A DNA stretch of 64,000 nucleotides, taken from contig CM072802.1 in the NCBI GenBank assembly GCA_037013495.1, forward strand, positions 61,089,275 to 61,153,274. Reading direction: 5' to 3'. Source of the DNA: Hippophae tibetana. Taxonomy: Eukaryota; Streptophyta; Magnoliopsida; Rosales; Elaeagnaceae. This document shows, piece by piece, positions 46,653 through 57,116 of this stretch. The number at the start of each line of letters is the position of its first letter. The first letter of the stretch is position 1. The translations under genes and the position numbers were made by a program. The notes beneath the pieces were generated by a model. It saw only the letters and a list, made by a program, of their open reading frames with translations, was not told where the DNA came from and did no database searches.

Positions 46653-47715
46653 TAAAAGTTTATAAAATACAGACCTAATTAACCTAGAAGAGGGGTGAAT
46701 ATGTTATTTTTAATTTTAATCAATTTATAATTTGATAACCTAAACAAAGCGGTTAGGCATGCAATAGTGTGTAAGAATAAAATGTGAAAATCAAAGAATA
46801 ACACACAATATTTTTAGGTGGAAACAACCTAGGCCACAACAATGACCGAAGAGGAAAACCACCGGTCCACAGAACCACCTAACTTTCCACTCAGAAAATC
46901 AAATGTTCAAATACAAACTCAGTCTTATGAAACCCTCCATAGGATCCTACCCAAATGTACTTTACTTATGAGTCCTTGCTCTCTTTTCACAGTTTCTAAT
47001 ATTAGCATGAGCGGTTTTCAAACCAAAATTCCAATAAGCTCCCCACTAATTAAATTCTTCACAAAACAACTGCAAAATGGTTTAGCACAAAAAACACATG
47101 TGTCAATGTGTGTTCTAAAACAGATTTAATAATAAATAATCCTAACTAGATTATTCAAAATATATGTCATTTAAATCAAATCAATTAGAAAATTGTAGAG
47201 CAAAAAGATTAAGCCTAAATTCACTAAAAATAGCTTATTTAATATTTGATAATTAAATCAAATAATCATGATCGATCATACAATTTTTAGATTTAAATAT
47301 GCAAGATATTAATTACAAAATAAACTATATGAATATAAAAAATATGAAATAAATAGATCAATACATATAAAATTTTAGCTGTTTAAATATTATAAAGAGA
47401 AAGATTATCAATTTATAATTGTATTAATTAATATTTCTTCTTATAATATATATATATATATATATTTCCTAAAATATAGATATATAGTAACTTTATGATT
47501 CTCGAATATATATATTAACTTTATATATGTATATAAGTCTGAATGAGTGAAGTTATATATATTTATATATATTACCTATATGATTCCTTGCCTTGCATTC
47601 TTTTGATGGCAATGATGATGATTTTTTTTTTCAGCACACTTTGTCGCCACTTTTTTTTCACCCTACCCCTGTAACCACTGCAATATATATATATATATAT
47701 ATATATATAATGATA
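46653..47715 (-). repeat. 5' LTR of the gag-only Copia element, truncated
   Basis: Aligns with 41777-42640 including the AGGAAAACCACCGGTCCAC and TTTGATGGCAATGATGATGA segments. It stops in a (TA)n run (47683-47711); the ~400 bases corresponding to 42640-43037 are absent. Confidence 0.75.
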
Positions 47716-47729
47716 TCCTATTATCTGTT

Positions 47730-47929
47730 CAGTATTTAATTTCGTTTTTAAAATTTTGAATAATAAATTAAAAATCATATAAATTCCGTCCTTAGATCGA
47801 CCTTCGGAGTATACTTATCCTTTTATACGAAATGATTCATGCACTTGCGAGAATTTTATAAATATAAAACCAAAATATTGGCAGGATCGACGATGCCGGT
47901 AGGATCGGCAATATTGGTTCTCCTCATCA
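47730..47929 (+). repeat. 5' LTR remnant of Athila-like element B
   Basis: Corresponds to the last ~200 bases of the element A LTR (TTTAATTTCGTTTTTAAAA through CTCATCA) and ends at 47929. The tail has two copies of a GGATCGRCRAT-type unit, where A has one and B's 3' LTR (52600-52640) has three. Confidence 0.75.
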
Positions 47930-47935
47930 AGTTTT

Positions 47936-47953
47936 TTTCGCCGTTGTCGGGGA
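47936..47953 (+). promoter_or_regulatory. Primer binding site of element B (decayed tRNA-Asp type)
   Basis: TTTCGCCGTTGTCGGGGA, six bases after the LTR; three differences from the intact site at 14770. Confidence 0.75.
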
Positions 47954-49282
47954 AGGAATATCGTATTTAAATTATTTATCAAAATTTTAAAAACTTTTTG
48001 TGATATAAATTAATATGATTTTTTTTAGTTAAAAAATAATAAAAAAAAAACTTATCGCTCATGAAAATAGTAAAATAATAATAAAAAAACTAAAAAAAAA
48101 TTAAAAAAATTGAAATAAAGTTTTTTTTAAACAAAAAAAATTTCAAATTTCAAATTTCATAAAAAAACATTTTAATTTAAAAAATATATATATATATATA
48201 TAATAATAGCGTAAATATTAAAGTAATTTTGAAATTTATAATTTGAATAAAAAAATTTAGTAAATTTAAAAAAATAAAAAAAAATAAAAAAATAATTTTT
48301 TTTATTATTTTCCTTTTCTTTAAAAAAACTTTAATAAATTTTAAATAAAAATAAATATAAATTAAAAAAAGGAATGAAATAAATTTTTTATTTAATTATA
48401 TAAAAAAACATAAAAAAAACATTTTTAAAAAAATATATTTAAACTTTATTTTATTTAAATAAAGAAATAATAAAATAATATAAATTTAAAAAAATTTATT
48501 TTATTTTAATTTAATTTTAATTTATTTTAAATCTTAATTTTAATTTTGTTTTTTTAATAAAAAATTTAAAAACAAATTTCAAATTTTATTTATTATATTT
48601 TATTTCTTTTTTTTCAATTTTTTATTTTTTTATTTTTGTTTAATTTTTTATTATAATTTTTTTCCTTTTATTTTTATTTTTATTTATTTTTTATTTTTTA
48701 TTTTTTATTTGTTTTTATTTGTTTTCTTTATTTTTGGTTTAATTTTTAACTTAAATTTTTGACCTTTAATTATGTTTTATCTTAATTTTCGTTTAACTTA
48801 ATTAATTTAGGTTTTTACTAATTTAATTTTCATTTAACTTAATTAACTTAGATTTTTATTAATTTAATTAACTTAATTTTAATAGCATGAAAAGAAAAGA
48901 TCTAAGTGAGTTATGTCTAGGAGACTAGTTCTTGGAAGACTTTGTGCCACTAGTCTTTCTTGAAAAACGTTGTTCTGTCTAGAAGGATGGTTTTTAAGGA
49001 GCCTTTGCACCACTATTCTTTACTGGGAGCATTCTTTGTTAATACTGATTATGTTAATTTAATTAAAAAAAATTCTGAAACTATCTCCAAAATTTTAATT
49101 TTTTAATTACAGTCTAAGAAGTTAGTTGCTTTGTTTGATCTACTTACAATTGTGTTTTCATTCCTTAATTATTTGATTTGCACCTAGATGTAGGTTATCT
49201 AAAACCCTCAAGCATGCCTCTAGTTTTAAGTACAGAAAAAATTTGAAAATCAATAGGGCATGACTGAAAAAGTATAGGTAGA
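47954..49282 (+). other. Leader of element B: extreme A/T low complexity, then twin stem-loops
   Basis: Between 48005 and 48880 the sequence is almost purely A and T, with long T-rich runs, a TTTTTATTT-type pentanucleotide-like region (48600-48730) and a (TA)n run at 48187-48203. At 48914-49022 comes the twin stem-loop block shared with 15371-15480. After 49080 there is unassigned sequence up to the minus-strand LTR. No gene. Confidence 0.65.
48914..49022 (+). other. Twin stem-loops in the leader of element B
   Basis: The first stem pairs 48922-48929 (AGACTAGT) with 48949-48956 (ACTAGTCT), a perfect 8-bp match. The second has GGATGGT against ACTATTC, weaker than in element A. Order, spacing and loop phrases (TCTTGGAAG, CCTTTG) are as at 15371-15480. 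Confidence 0.5.
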
Positions 49283-51052
49283 TGATGAGCGAAAACCAGC
49301 ATCGCCGATTCTTGCCAATACTTTGGTTCTATATTTATAAAACTCTCGCAAGTGCACGAATCATTTCGTAGAAAATGATAAATATACTCCCAAGGTCGAT
49401 CTAAGGAAGGATTGTATGTGGTTTTTAATTTATTATTCAAATTTTTAAAAACGAAATTAAATCCTAAACATCCTGTCATGATAGTTTGGTTTTTGTGTAT
49501 CTAATGTAATAACATAAAAATAAACATAGATACAGATTCAATAAATATAATCTAATAACATAAAAATAAACATAGATATAGATTCAATAAATATTTATGC
49601 AAATTTTATCATTTATAATAGTGGTGTATTTATGGATATAATAACTAAATTAATTATGCTTGCTCATATTATCTAGGTTATTAAAGATATAAATTGATAT
49701 TTTATTAATTCTCTCTTTTTTATATGAATACCACCTTTGGTAGGGTTAGATCTTCTTTGTTAACTAAACAAATCAATTAACACCTATAGGTGGGGTTGAT
49801 AACTAATTTGGTTAATTAAATTAATTCCTTTTTCTAAGCGATTGAAAATGAACCATTTAAATGCCACCTTTGGTGGGGTTAGACAGTTTAAACTTTATTC
49901 AAGGTGTCCAAATTAAACCTAAGAATTTAGTTATCCGAGTACTAACTTTCAAGTTTTAAAACCACTACTGAAAACATGTTGTCAATACATTTTTAGATAA
50001 TAATTCTTATAAAAACTTTTGAAATAGAGCTTCACTCTAACTACCGGGCAATTGCACCAACAAATAAAAGAGCACTACTCTAAATCAGATCGGATAACTA
50101 AACCTTAAAATCTAATTTTATCTTGAATAAAAATAAAATCAATTCATTTAAGAGATTTTCACCTATTTAATATTTCGCAAGCATAACAATGTTATTATTA
50201 CATCATGTTTATAAACAGTCAGTACAGTTAAATTTAATCACAGACAAATTAAATATAACATGTAAGAATAAAGCATAAAAAATAAATGTAAAGAAAATAA
50301 GATCCTTACAAAACTTCGATCCTATTCCCGTTACTGGAAAACCTCCAAGCGGAATTTGCACTCCCATTTATTGAATCAAAAAGCTAATAAATTACAAAAA
50401 AATAACTAGTTCTTCCCAAAAAGGGAAGAACTCTAAAACTAAGAGAAATTAACTAAGAAAAGCTAAGAAAAACTAAAAAAAACTAAAAACTAAGAAATGG
50501 AGAGAAAGAAAGAAGAGAGAAGTGTGTTTTGAGGTGTATTTAGAAGTGAAGAGAAGGGGGGTATTTATAGGTGAGGATGGAGAGAAAAAGTAGGGGAAAA
50601 AATGTTAAAAAATTGTGAAAACGCAGAGTGTAATTGCTGACGTCATGGGGGCGGCTGCGCACAAAAATGGGGCGAAATGGGCAGCGGCGCGCGCGGAAAT
50701 GGAAGCAGGCACGCGCGGGTGTGGGCGTGGGCGACAGCATGGCGCGCGCTGTTGGGCGGCGCGGTGGTGCCATTTTCTCCTTTTTGACCCATTTTGTCTA
50801 ATTTTTCCATATTTGTTGACCTTTCCCCATTTATTTATTAATATATTTATGATGTATTGCTTCCACTATTCCTCTTTGAGTCTTTAAGTTACGTTTTTAA
50901 GCAAAAATACTTGAAAAACAATAAAAATACCTGTGATTCCGAAAAAGACAAATTTATATAAATATATGATAAAACATATAAATATATATTTTTTTTAATC
51001 AATTAATGTACATAAAATCATGGTAATTTTAGTGCTTTTTGAGCACTCATCA
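49283..51052 (-). repeat. Athila-like LTR on the minus strand
   Basis: Full LTR of 1770 bases: TG start at 51052 (TGATGAGTGCTCAAAAAGC on the minus strand), CA end at 49283, inverted TATA box near 50562 and GC-rich box 50640-50770. The polypurine-like stretch and internal sequence follow at 51053, and no primer site lies beyond 49283, so it is a 3' LTR. The flank GTAGA (49278-49282) would be one half of its target duplication; the partner was not found. Confidence 0.85.
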
Positions 51053-51130
51053 CAATCCCCAACCAGCTTCTTGCTAGTCCCTTAGCAAGAGAAGCGATAA
51101 AAACTAAAAATTAAACTATCCTAAATCACT
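51053..51130 (-). other. Polypurine-like tract and end of internal region of the minus-strand LTR element
   Basis: On the minus strand CTAGCAAGAAGCTGGTTGGGGATTG directly precedes the LTR start. This is the only Athila polypurine region in the window that still touches an LTR start, since element A has lost its own. Confidence 0.5.
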
Positions 51131-51419
51131 TTCGTGGATACTATCTTTGTGAGGACAATGTAAGCTCTAGGTTGTGGATGGTGAAAAGTTACCTTGCCAA
51201 AATTTGTTTTAACAATTTTAAAAATTAAAATAATAATAATAATATATTTTATTTTTATTTTTATGTTCACATTTTCATTTTTATTGTGTTTGGTTTTATT
51301 TTCTTTGTGTGATTTAGTAATTTTGTAATTTAGTTTAAAATATATATATATTCTCACAAAAATTTATCATTTCTTTAAATCAAATTTAAGAAAAGAGTTA
51401 AGTTTTTTGTACTGTTAGA
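51131..51419. other. Unassigned A/T-rich junction sequence
   Basis: Begins with GTGGATACTATCTTTGTGAG (51134-51153), which is repeated identically at 51554-51573. Remainder is T-rich low complexity; the frame at 51121-51357 is not a gene. Confidence 0.4.
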
Positions 51420-51904
51420 TTAATTTTTGAAAACATATCATGAAATATTTTGTAATTGTTTTTGGTAATTAGTTAGTTTTTGTCATAACTAGTATTTCTT
51501 GATAAGATGTAGAAATTATATTAAACTCGAAATCAGTGTTTATGGATTTTTTTGTGGATACTATCTTTGTGAGATATAATTTGAGCCTAATTTTCCTTAT
51601 TCAGAGTAAAATATATATTTTTTCTACTCCAAACACATTTCTTATTTCTTCAAATTTTTAGATGATCTCTATAGGTATTACCATTGAATGTATGAAATTT
51701 TTTTCTTATCTTAATAGAGTGTCGTATATTTTTTATTATTATTTTTGCTTAGATTAAATTATTTGAGTAGAAATTGATAGTATATGCTTTTATCTCATTC
51801 ATACATGACTGCTACAAAAAAAGAGAGATATATCTGGGTTACCTAAACCAAATCAAATAGAAAAGCCACAAAATTAACCACTCACCAAAATCCTAAAAAA
51901 TGTA
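51420..51904 (+). mobile_element. Element B internal region (post-integrase)
   Basis: Closely matches 24340-24840 of element A: AATATTTTGTAATTG, TAGTTAGTTTTTGTCATAAC, TTTTTTCTACTCCAAACAC and the AAAAATGTACAATC end. It is joined at that last motif to the LTR middle. Confidence 0.8.
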
Positions 51905-52661
51905 CAATCACCCGGTAGTTAGAGTGAAGCTCTATTTCAAAAGTTTTTATAAGAATTATTATCTGAAAATGTATTGACAACATGTTTTCAATAGTGGTTT
52001 AAAACTTGAAAGTTAGTACTCGGATAATTAAATTCTTAGGTTATTTGGACACCTTGAATAAAGTTTAAACTGTCTAACCCCACCAAAGGTGGCATTTAAA
52101 TGGTTCATTTTCAATCTCTTAGAAAAAGAAATTAATTTAATTAACCAAATTAGTTATCAACCCCACCCATAGGTGTTAATTGATTTGTTTAGTTAACAAA
52201 GAATATCTAACCCCACCAAATGTGGTATTCATATAAAAAAGAGAGAATCAATAAATATCAATTTATATCTTTAATAACCTAAATAATATGAGCAAGCATA
52301 ATTAACTTAATTATTATATCCATAAATACTCCACTATTTTAGCAGATAAAATTTGCATCAACGTTTATTGAATCTCTATCTATGTTTATTTTTATGTGAG
52401 TAGATTAAAAACACAAAATCCCAAAATATCGTGAGAGGATGTTTAGGATTTAATTTCATTTTTAAAATTTTGAATAATAAATTAAAAACCATATAAATTT
52501 CTTCCTTAGATCGACCTTAGGAGCATACTTATCCTTTTCTACGAAATGATTCGTGAACTTGCGAGAGTTTTATAAATATAAAACCAAAGTATTGGCAGGA
52601 TCGGCGATTCCGGTAGGATCGGCGATGCCAGCAAGATCGGCGATGCCAGTTCTGCTCATCA
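51905..52661 (+). repeat. 3' LTR remnant of element B
   Basis: Starts mid-LTR at the ACCCGGTAGTTAGAGTGAA motif (13967 in A) and ends TGCTCATCA at 52661. The first ~1.2 kb of the LTR, with the promoter, are deleted. The tail has three GATCGGCGAT units. Confidence 0.82.
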
Positions 52662-52679
52662 ATAGACTAGGCTAGCTTT

Positions 52680-53125
52680 CTAGATTATCGAAGAACACTT
52701 TTGCATATTGTGTTTACTTGGGAGATTCCTTGGTGTCTTGGTATTCTTCCAAACAAATAGTTGTATAAAGAATCAATTTTGAAAGTGAATACAAGGCCAT
52801 AGCCCTCGATGCAGTTAAAATTATTTGGTTAAGATCTTTGCTATTTGATCAATATATATCCATTTCTTGCTCACAAGTTTTGCTAACAAATAGCATTAGT
52901 GCTCTAGCATTTGCTCATGATCCTTTTTTAATGTTCACATTAAACATATAGAAATTGATCGTCATTTTCCAAGGGATCAGGTGGTTCAAGGCTCACTTGC
53001 TATTACTCGTTTTTCTTATTCATATCATAGTGTCGATGCTTTAACCAAGTCACTCGCAATTTCTATTTTATGTTTCTTAGGTCAGAGCTATGATGGTTTT
53101 GTCAAAACCATTTCTTTGAAAGGGG
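52680..53125 (+). pseudogene. Copia RNase H fragment and polypurine tract
   Basis: Across frames: VYLGDSLVSWYSSKQ near 52710-52760, ESEYKAIALDAVKIIWLRSLL (52783-52850), NSISALAFAHDP (52890-52925) and HI.IDRHFPRDQVVQGSLAITRFSYSYHS.DALTKSL (52935-53060). That is the RNase H end of a plant Copia element. GAAAGGGG (53118-53125) directly before the LTR is its polypurine tract. Confidence 0.75.
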
Positions 53126-53410
53126 TGTTGATCATTGTATGCACAAGATTTAATTAGAGTCTTAGAAGTTAGTTACTAGTCAAGCCAATACTAGTGGTAC
53201 AAACTATTAGGCTCTTACTATAAATAGTGAGGCACTATTTAATATAAACTTTACATAAGTGAATAAAATTTAGTTTTGAATTCATTCTCTCTTTTTTTAA
53301 CTTTCTTTGTTAAATAGAAATTATGATTGTTAGAAGTTGAATGGAAATCAACTCTCCCAATAGCTTAAGTTATTGGGAGAATAATCAATAATACTTTTAT
53401 ACATCCATCA
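53126..53410 (+). repeat. Copia 3' LTR
   Basis: TGTTGATCATTG start, a TATA box (ACTATAAATAGTG, ~53218) and an end CATCCATCA at 53410. About 285 bases. A second, diverged copy of its last ~80 bases (GTTAGAAGTTATTGAA through CATCTATCA) lies at 53516-53598. No partner LTR in the window. Confidence 0.6.
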
Positions 53411-53718
53411 CTCCCTCACAAGTGGTGCCTCTATGTACTATGCAGGACGAATACTTACAATTTAATAATTGAGATTAATAGGCTCTGAACACAAGTCTTC
53501 GAGATTAGATATCATGTTAGAAGTTATTGAAAAACTAACTCTTTTAAGAGTCTAAGTTATTGAGAGAATGACCAATAATATTTTTATCATCTATCAAGGA
53601 TATGTAGTTATCACTTTATTTTTTCTTCTTATTAAATTCAGAACCTTTGACTACCTTATGATAATTTTTGTAGTACAAACCTAGATATTGTATTCAAAAT
53701 GGTCTTGTTTGAATTAGG

Positions 53719-53768
<50 letters not shown>
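53719..53768. repeat. (TA)n microsatellite
   Basis: About 24 uninterrupted TA units. Confidence 0.95.
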
Positions 53769-53772
<4 letters not shown>

Positions 53773-54169
53773 TATTTTTTATAGAACACTTTCTTCTTCT
53801 TCTTGATGTAGTATTAGTAATAAGAACCAAAAATATGTTTAGTAATTAAAGAAATTAATATTAAAGGTTAACTATATTATATTGAAAATATATTTAACCC
53901 ATGAGTTCTATATTTCTGCATTGTCTTCTTCTTCTAAAAAACTAAAACATAATCAATAGTGAAGAAGTCACTATTGAAGATTTTTCAAAAAATATTGATA
54001 ATTGCAAAATACCAAAGATTCAACAAAACCAAATCTATAACCACAAGATTAAATATTTTTAAAACTGATACTCTATTAAAACTGAGGAAAGAGATATTTA
54101 ACTCTCCTCACCTTTTGAAAGCATAAACTTATTTTCTTCACAATCTTTACAAAATCATAAAAATAAAGG

Positions 54170-54312
54170 TTATAAATATATATTTATTGGTCTAGTCCAA
54201 GTGGGAGTAAAAACCTTGACCAAAGAAGGTCTAAATACATCAATCTTAACAACTCTTAGGGATGCTAGATTTAATAACTTTGAGATTCATTACTATGAAC
54301 ATTTGAGTCAAG
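54170..54312 (+). pseudogene. Movement-protein-like fragment, first part
   Basis: A short open segment has the IGLVQVGVK and LTKEGLNT phrases and an LRDAR motif typical of the 30K-type movement domain of caulimovirids, which lines plasmodesmata. It ends at the target duplication CCTCT (54313) of the inserted LTR element and resumes, in decayed form, at 57987. Upstream 53900-54170 may be its N-terminal part but is not clearly readable. Confidence 0.5.
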
Positions 54313-54317
54313 CCTCT
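54313..54317. repeat. Target-site duplication, left copy (CCTCT)
   Basis: Identical to 57982-57986; together they fix the ends of the LTR element between them. Confidence 0.9.
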
Positions 54318-55264
54318 TGATAAGAACTATGGGGTTAGGACCTATCTAATTTTCAAATTATATGGCAAAGGGTTTATCCACAAAACAATGGATATGACTC
54401 CGTATTAAATTGAAGAGAAAGACGCCACAAGGAGGTGTTGGCTCCTTGATAAGTCTAGTATAAATGACACTCTAACAAGTATGGATATTACTCACAACAA
54501 ATGTTGGGACACTAAACAACCCCATAAAGGTTTCCAATCTCTTGATAAATTGCTTAAAGAAGAATAAAGAGTATGAATGAGATCTCAAATGATTTGAAAA
54601 ATAAAATTTCATTTAGAAAAATCGAGCCCCTACAACTGTGCTACTTTTAAGTATTTATAGGAAAAAAATAAACCCTAAAATCTATTACATCATAGCCCTC
54701 AAGAAAATATAACATCTTAATCCTTGATTTCATCTAAGGGCTAAAAAGAAAGCTACCCAAAATTGGTCCAAATGGCACAACAAAACATAAAGCAAAAATG
54801 GGGCAGTTGAGTACAAAGAAATCCCAAGAAAATATCACATCTTAACCCTTGATTTCATCTACAGGTTGACAAGAAAGCTACCCCAAATCAGTCCAAATGG
54901 CACAGTAAAACATAGAGAAAAAATGGGGTAGTTGAGTACAAAGGAATCCCAAGAAAAATTACATCTTAACCCTTGATTTCATCCAAGGCCTGAAAAGAAA
55001 GCTACTCAAAATTAGTCCAAATGGCATAGTAATATGCCTAGTTTTCTTTTGCCAATTTTGCCCTAATTTCCATGATAGGCTTGTCCTAATCCTTGCACTT
55101 GTATTTTGGGTCCTTTGGTTATGCATGACCTCTTGAATGAGCCCATTAAAAGCCTCTTTGAGTTGTTCCTTCCTATATCTTGTAATTGGTCCACTTGAGA
55201 TTTATGTATATATATATCAATATATATCCACATGCTCCGTGCAATTTGTTTCCATGATTTTCAT
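54318..55264 (-). repeat. 3' LTR of the protease-only element
   Basis: Starts TGATAAGAACTATGGGG; shares with the right LTR the CTACTTTTAAGTATTTATAGG region (an inverted TATA box, CTATAAATA on the minus strand, ~54648-54660). Inside are three repeats of a block starting at the AAATATAACATCTTAA or AAATATCACATCTTAA phrase (~54703, 54824, 54957). A ~45-base AT-rich gain near 55207-55250 is absent from the other LTR. Confidence 0.85.
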
Positions 55265-55457
55265 ATATATATATATTAAAAAATCTTAATTTAAATTTGA
55301 TTTAAATAAATCTTCATTTAAATTTGAGAGTCCTTAGATCATATGTTTCTAAAATTTTGGATCTTCATTATCTTCAAATCTGCAATAAAATTTAAATAAT
55401 AATAATAACGAAGTCTAAATTCAATGAAAAATAAATTAAATTAGACTAAAGTTAAAG
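55265..55457. other. AT-rich stretch matching the old Athila LTR edge
   Basis: Positions 55290-55450 match 29820-29915 (CTTCRAATCTRCAATAAAATTTAAATAATAATAATAA). It lies between the truncated protease and the 3' LTR, where pol has been deleted, so it may be filler copied from another LTR or a shared internal segment. Confidence 0.4.
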
Positions 55458-55745
55458 TTAAAAGTGATAAATTATGCAAGTCATCAGTCTTCTTAATAAC
55501 AAGTGCCTCGCTTGCATGGGAACCACATCACACAACACTTCATCTTTGTACTTTCCAATGGAGAAGCTCACAAGTACTTTTCTATCAACCTTTACTTCCC
55601 CACTATCATTTAACCATTGCAACTTGTAAGGCTTAGGGTGTTCGAATGTAAGCAACCATAATTTTTCAACTAAGGTAGTACTAGCCACATTGGTGCAACT
55701 TCCTCCATCTATGATAACACTACACACCTTGTTGCTCACATGACA
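55458..55745 (-). pseudogene. Gypsy aspartic protease fragment
   Basis: The 93-codon frame reads NKVCSVIIDGGSCTNVASTTLVEKL, where IDGGSCTN is the retropepsin active-site Asp region in a DGG variant common in plant Gypsy elements, then LQWLNDSGEVKVDRKVLVSFSIGKYKDEVLCDVVPMQARHLLL, the flap and C-terminal part. The expected LGRPW(Q)FD ending is replaced (LLLRRLMTC), marking the deletion edge. Upstream at 55746-55860 the same strand shows the IFCTRC phrase that usually precedes this domain in the family. It would process gag in the parent element. Confidence 0.78.
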
Positions 55746-56639
55746 CCTTGTGCAAAAGATGTTATCTCTTGGTTGTTCAATGTAACCCTACTTGACTTGA
55801 ACACTCAAAGATCACTTTATTACAAGTGCTTGCCTATTAATCCTCCTAACATTGGGGAAGGTATTTCTCATTGTAAAGTTGCTAAGGCATTTTCTTACCT
55901 TTCCAATCTTTCATTCATACCGACCATTAAGTTGTTCATTCTCTCAAAAGATTGTTGCAACGCTCTCATCATGAACATCATATCTAGTTTTCCTTTAGGA
56001 CTATCCCTGTTGGACAGTATTATTTTTTTTTTGCAATTCTACACAACAAGAGGTTAGTGCATAAAATATAACCAATATAAATCCACCCAATACCTCACGT
56101 GTTTAGCGCTCAGATTGATCGCTCATACCCTCTTAACTCCTAATCAAAGCAACTAAATCCAAGAATTACAAACAATTTGTAGAATTATCAAACACCCAAA
56201 AGGTAGTTCACAAAATCCCACTTGTTAAAGTACAAATGAAACTAACTCAAAGTGTTCCGGATCCTAGACTAGAATAATTAAGCACAAGGGAAATCAATAG
56301 ATCGACATTATTGGAAAAACAACAATTTCCCCAAAAGAACTAAGCACAAAATGGGAGATTTATAAGAAAAGGGTAAAATTATTGGAACTATGAGTTCCAA
56401 TACTCACAAGAAATTAGCATATGCCATTAGGTCTATTTTCTTTGTCTTTTTTTAAATAAATTATGGCCACCCCTTTTCTGTTTTTTTTATCAAATATGCT
56501 AATAACTCAAGAGTAAATCAATACAACACCTTCAATATGATTTTGAGGAATTTTTACGATATGTAAAATAGAGCATAAATTACGACACAAAGAGGAATGA
56601 AATTTCTACATGAACTACCATAGAAATACCAGAAATTGC

Positions 56640-56930
56640 ATAAAATGTCAGTTACTGCAGAATATGCAAGGAAAACTACATAATAGTTTAATAAATAGAA
56701 GAATTTGCAGGGAAAATAAAAAAATAGTTTCAGAAATAGCAGGATATGTAAGGAAAATGCAGAATAGTTTCAAAAACAGTAGAATTTGTAAGGAAAATGC
56801 AGAATAGTTTCAAAAACAGCATGATATGCAAAGAAAATGTAGAATAGTTTCAGAAATAGCAGGATATGTAAGGTTACATCTAAATTTTTTTAAAAACTAC
56901 AGAATATGCAAGGAAAATGCAGAAAACACG
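56640..56930. repeat. 40-bp minisatellite in the leader of the LTR element
   Basis: The unit AGAAATAGCAGGATATGTAA plus GGAAAATGCAGAATAGTTTC is repeated about seven times with substitutions; the best copies start at about 56730, 56770, 56810 and 56850. Frames at 56610-56807 and 56826-57101 are translations of the repeat and are not genes. Confidence 0.8.
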
Positions 56931-57102
56931 TGGAAACAAGGAAGAACAATATTTTTTAGGGTTTGGAAACTAAATTTCAGCAAGAAAATAGCACATGGAT
57001 ATATTTTGTTTTTCTTTTTTTTTTATATGTATCAGAAACAAAACAAGAACATAAGAACTAGAACAAAAATCAAGGATAGTAATTTGAAAATTAGCACCTA
57101 AA

Positions 57103-57114
57103 GTATTGATACCA
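57103..57114 (-). promoter_or_regulatory. Primer binding site of the protease-only element
   Basis: On the minus strand TGGTATCAATAC, two bases after the LTR end (TTATCA, then AT). The first eight bases fit the tRNA-iMet site; the rest differ. Confidence 0.7.
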
Positions 57115-57116
57115 AA

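Larger units (their letters stand above)
41777..47715 (-). mobile_element. Copia element with gag only (TR-GAG-like), 5' LTR truncated
   Basis: Two LTR copies in the same orientation (41777-43037 and 46653-47715), a polypurine tract beside the left one and a tRNA-iMet-type primer site beside the right one show a minus-strand element of about 6 kb. Between them lies a SIRE-like gag (46575 down to about 44642) and then 1.6 kb with no protease, integrase, RT or RNase H. This is the layout of non-autonomous gag-only LTR elements. The right LTR is cut in its (TA)n tract, where element B's LTR remnant begins, so no target duplication can be verified (left candidate CATAC, 41772-41776). Confidence 0.75.
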
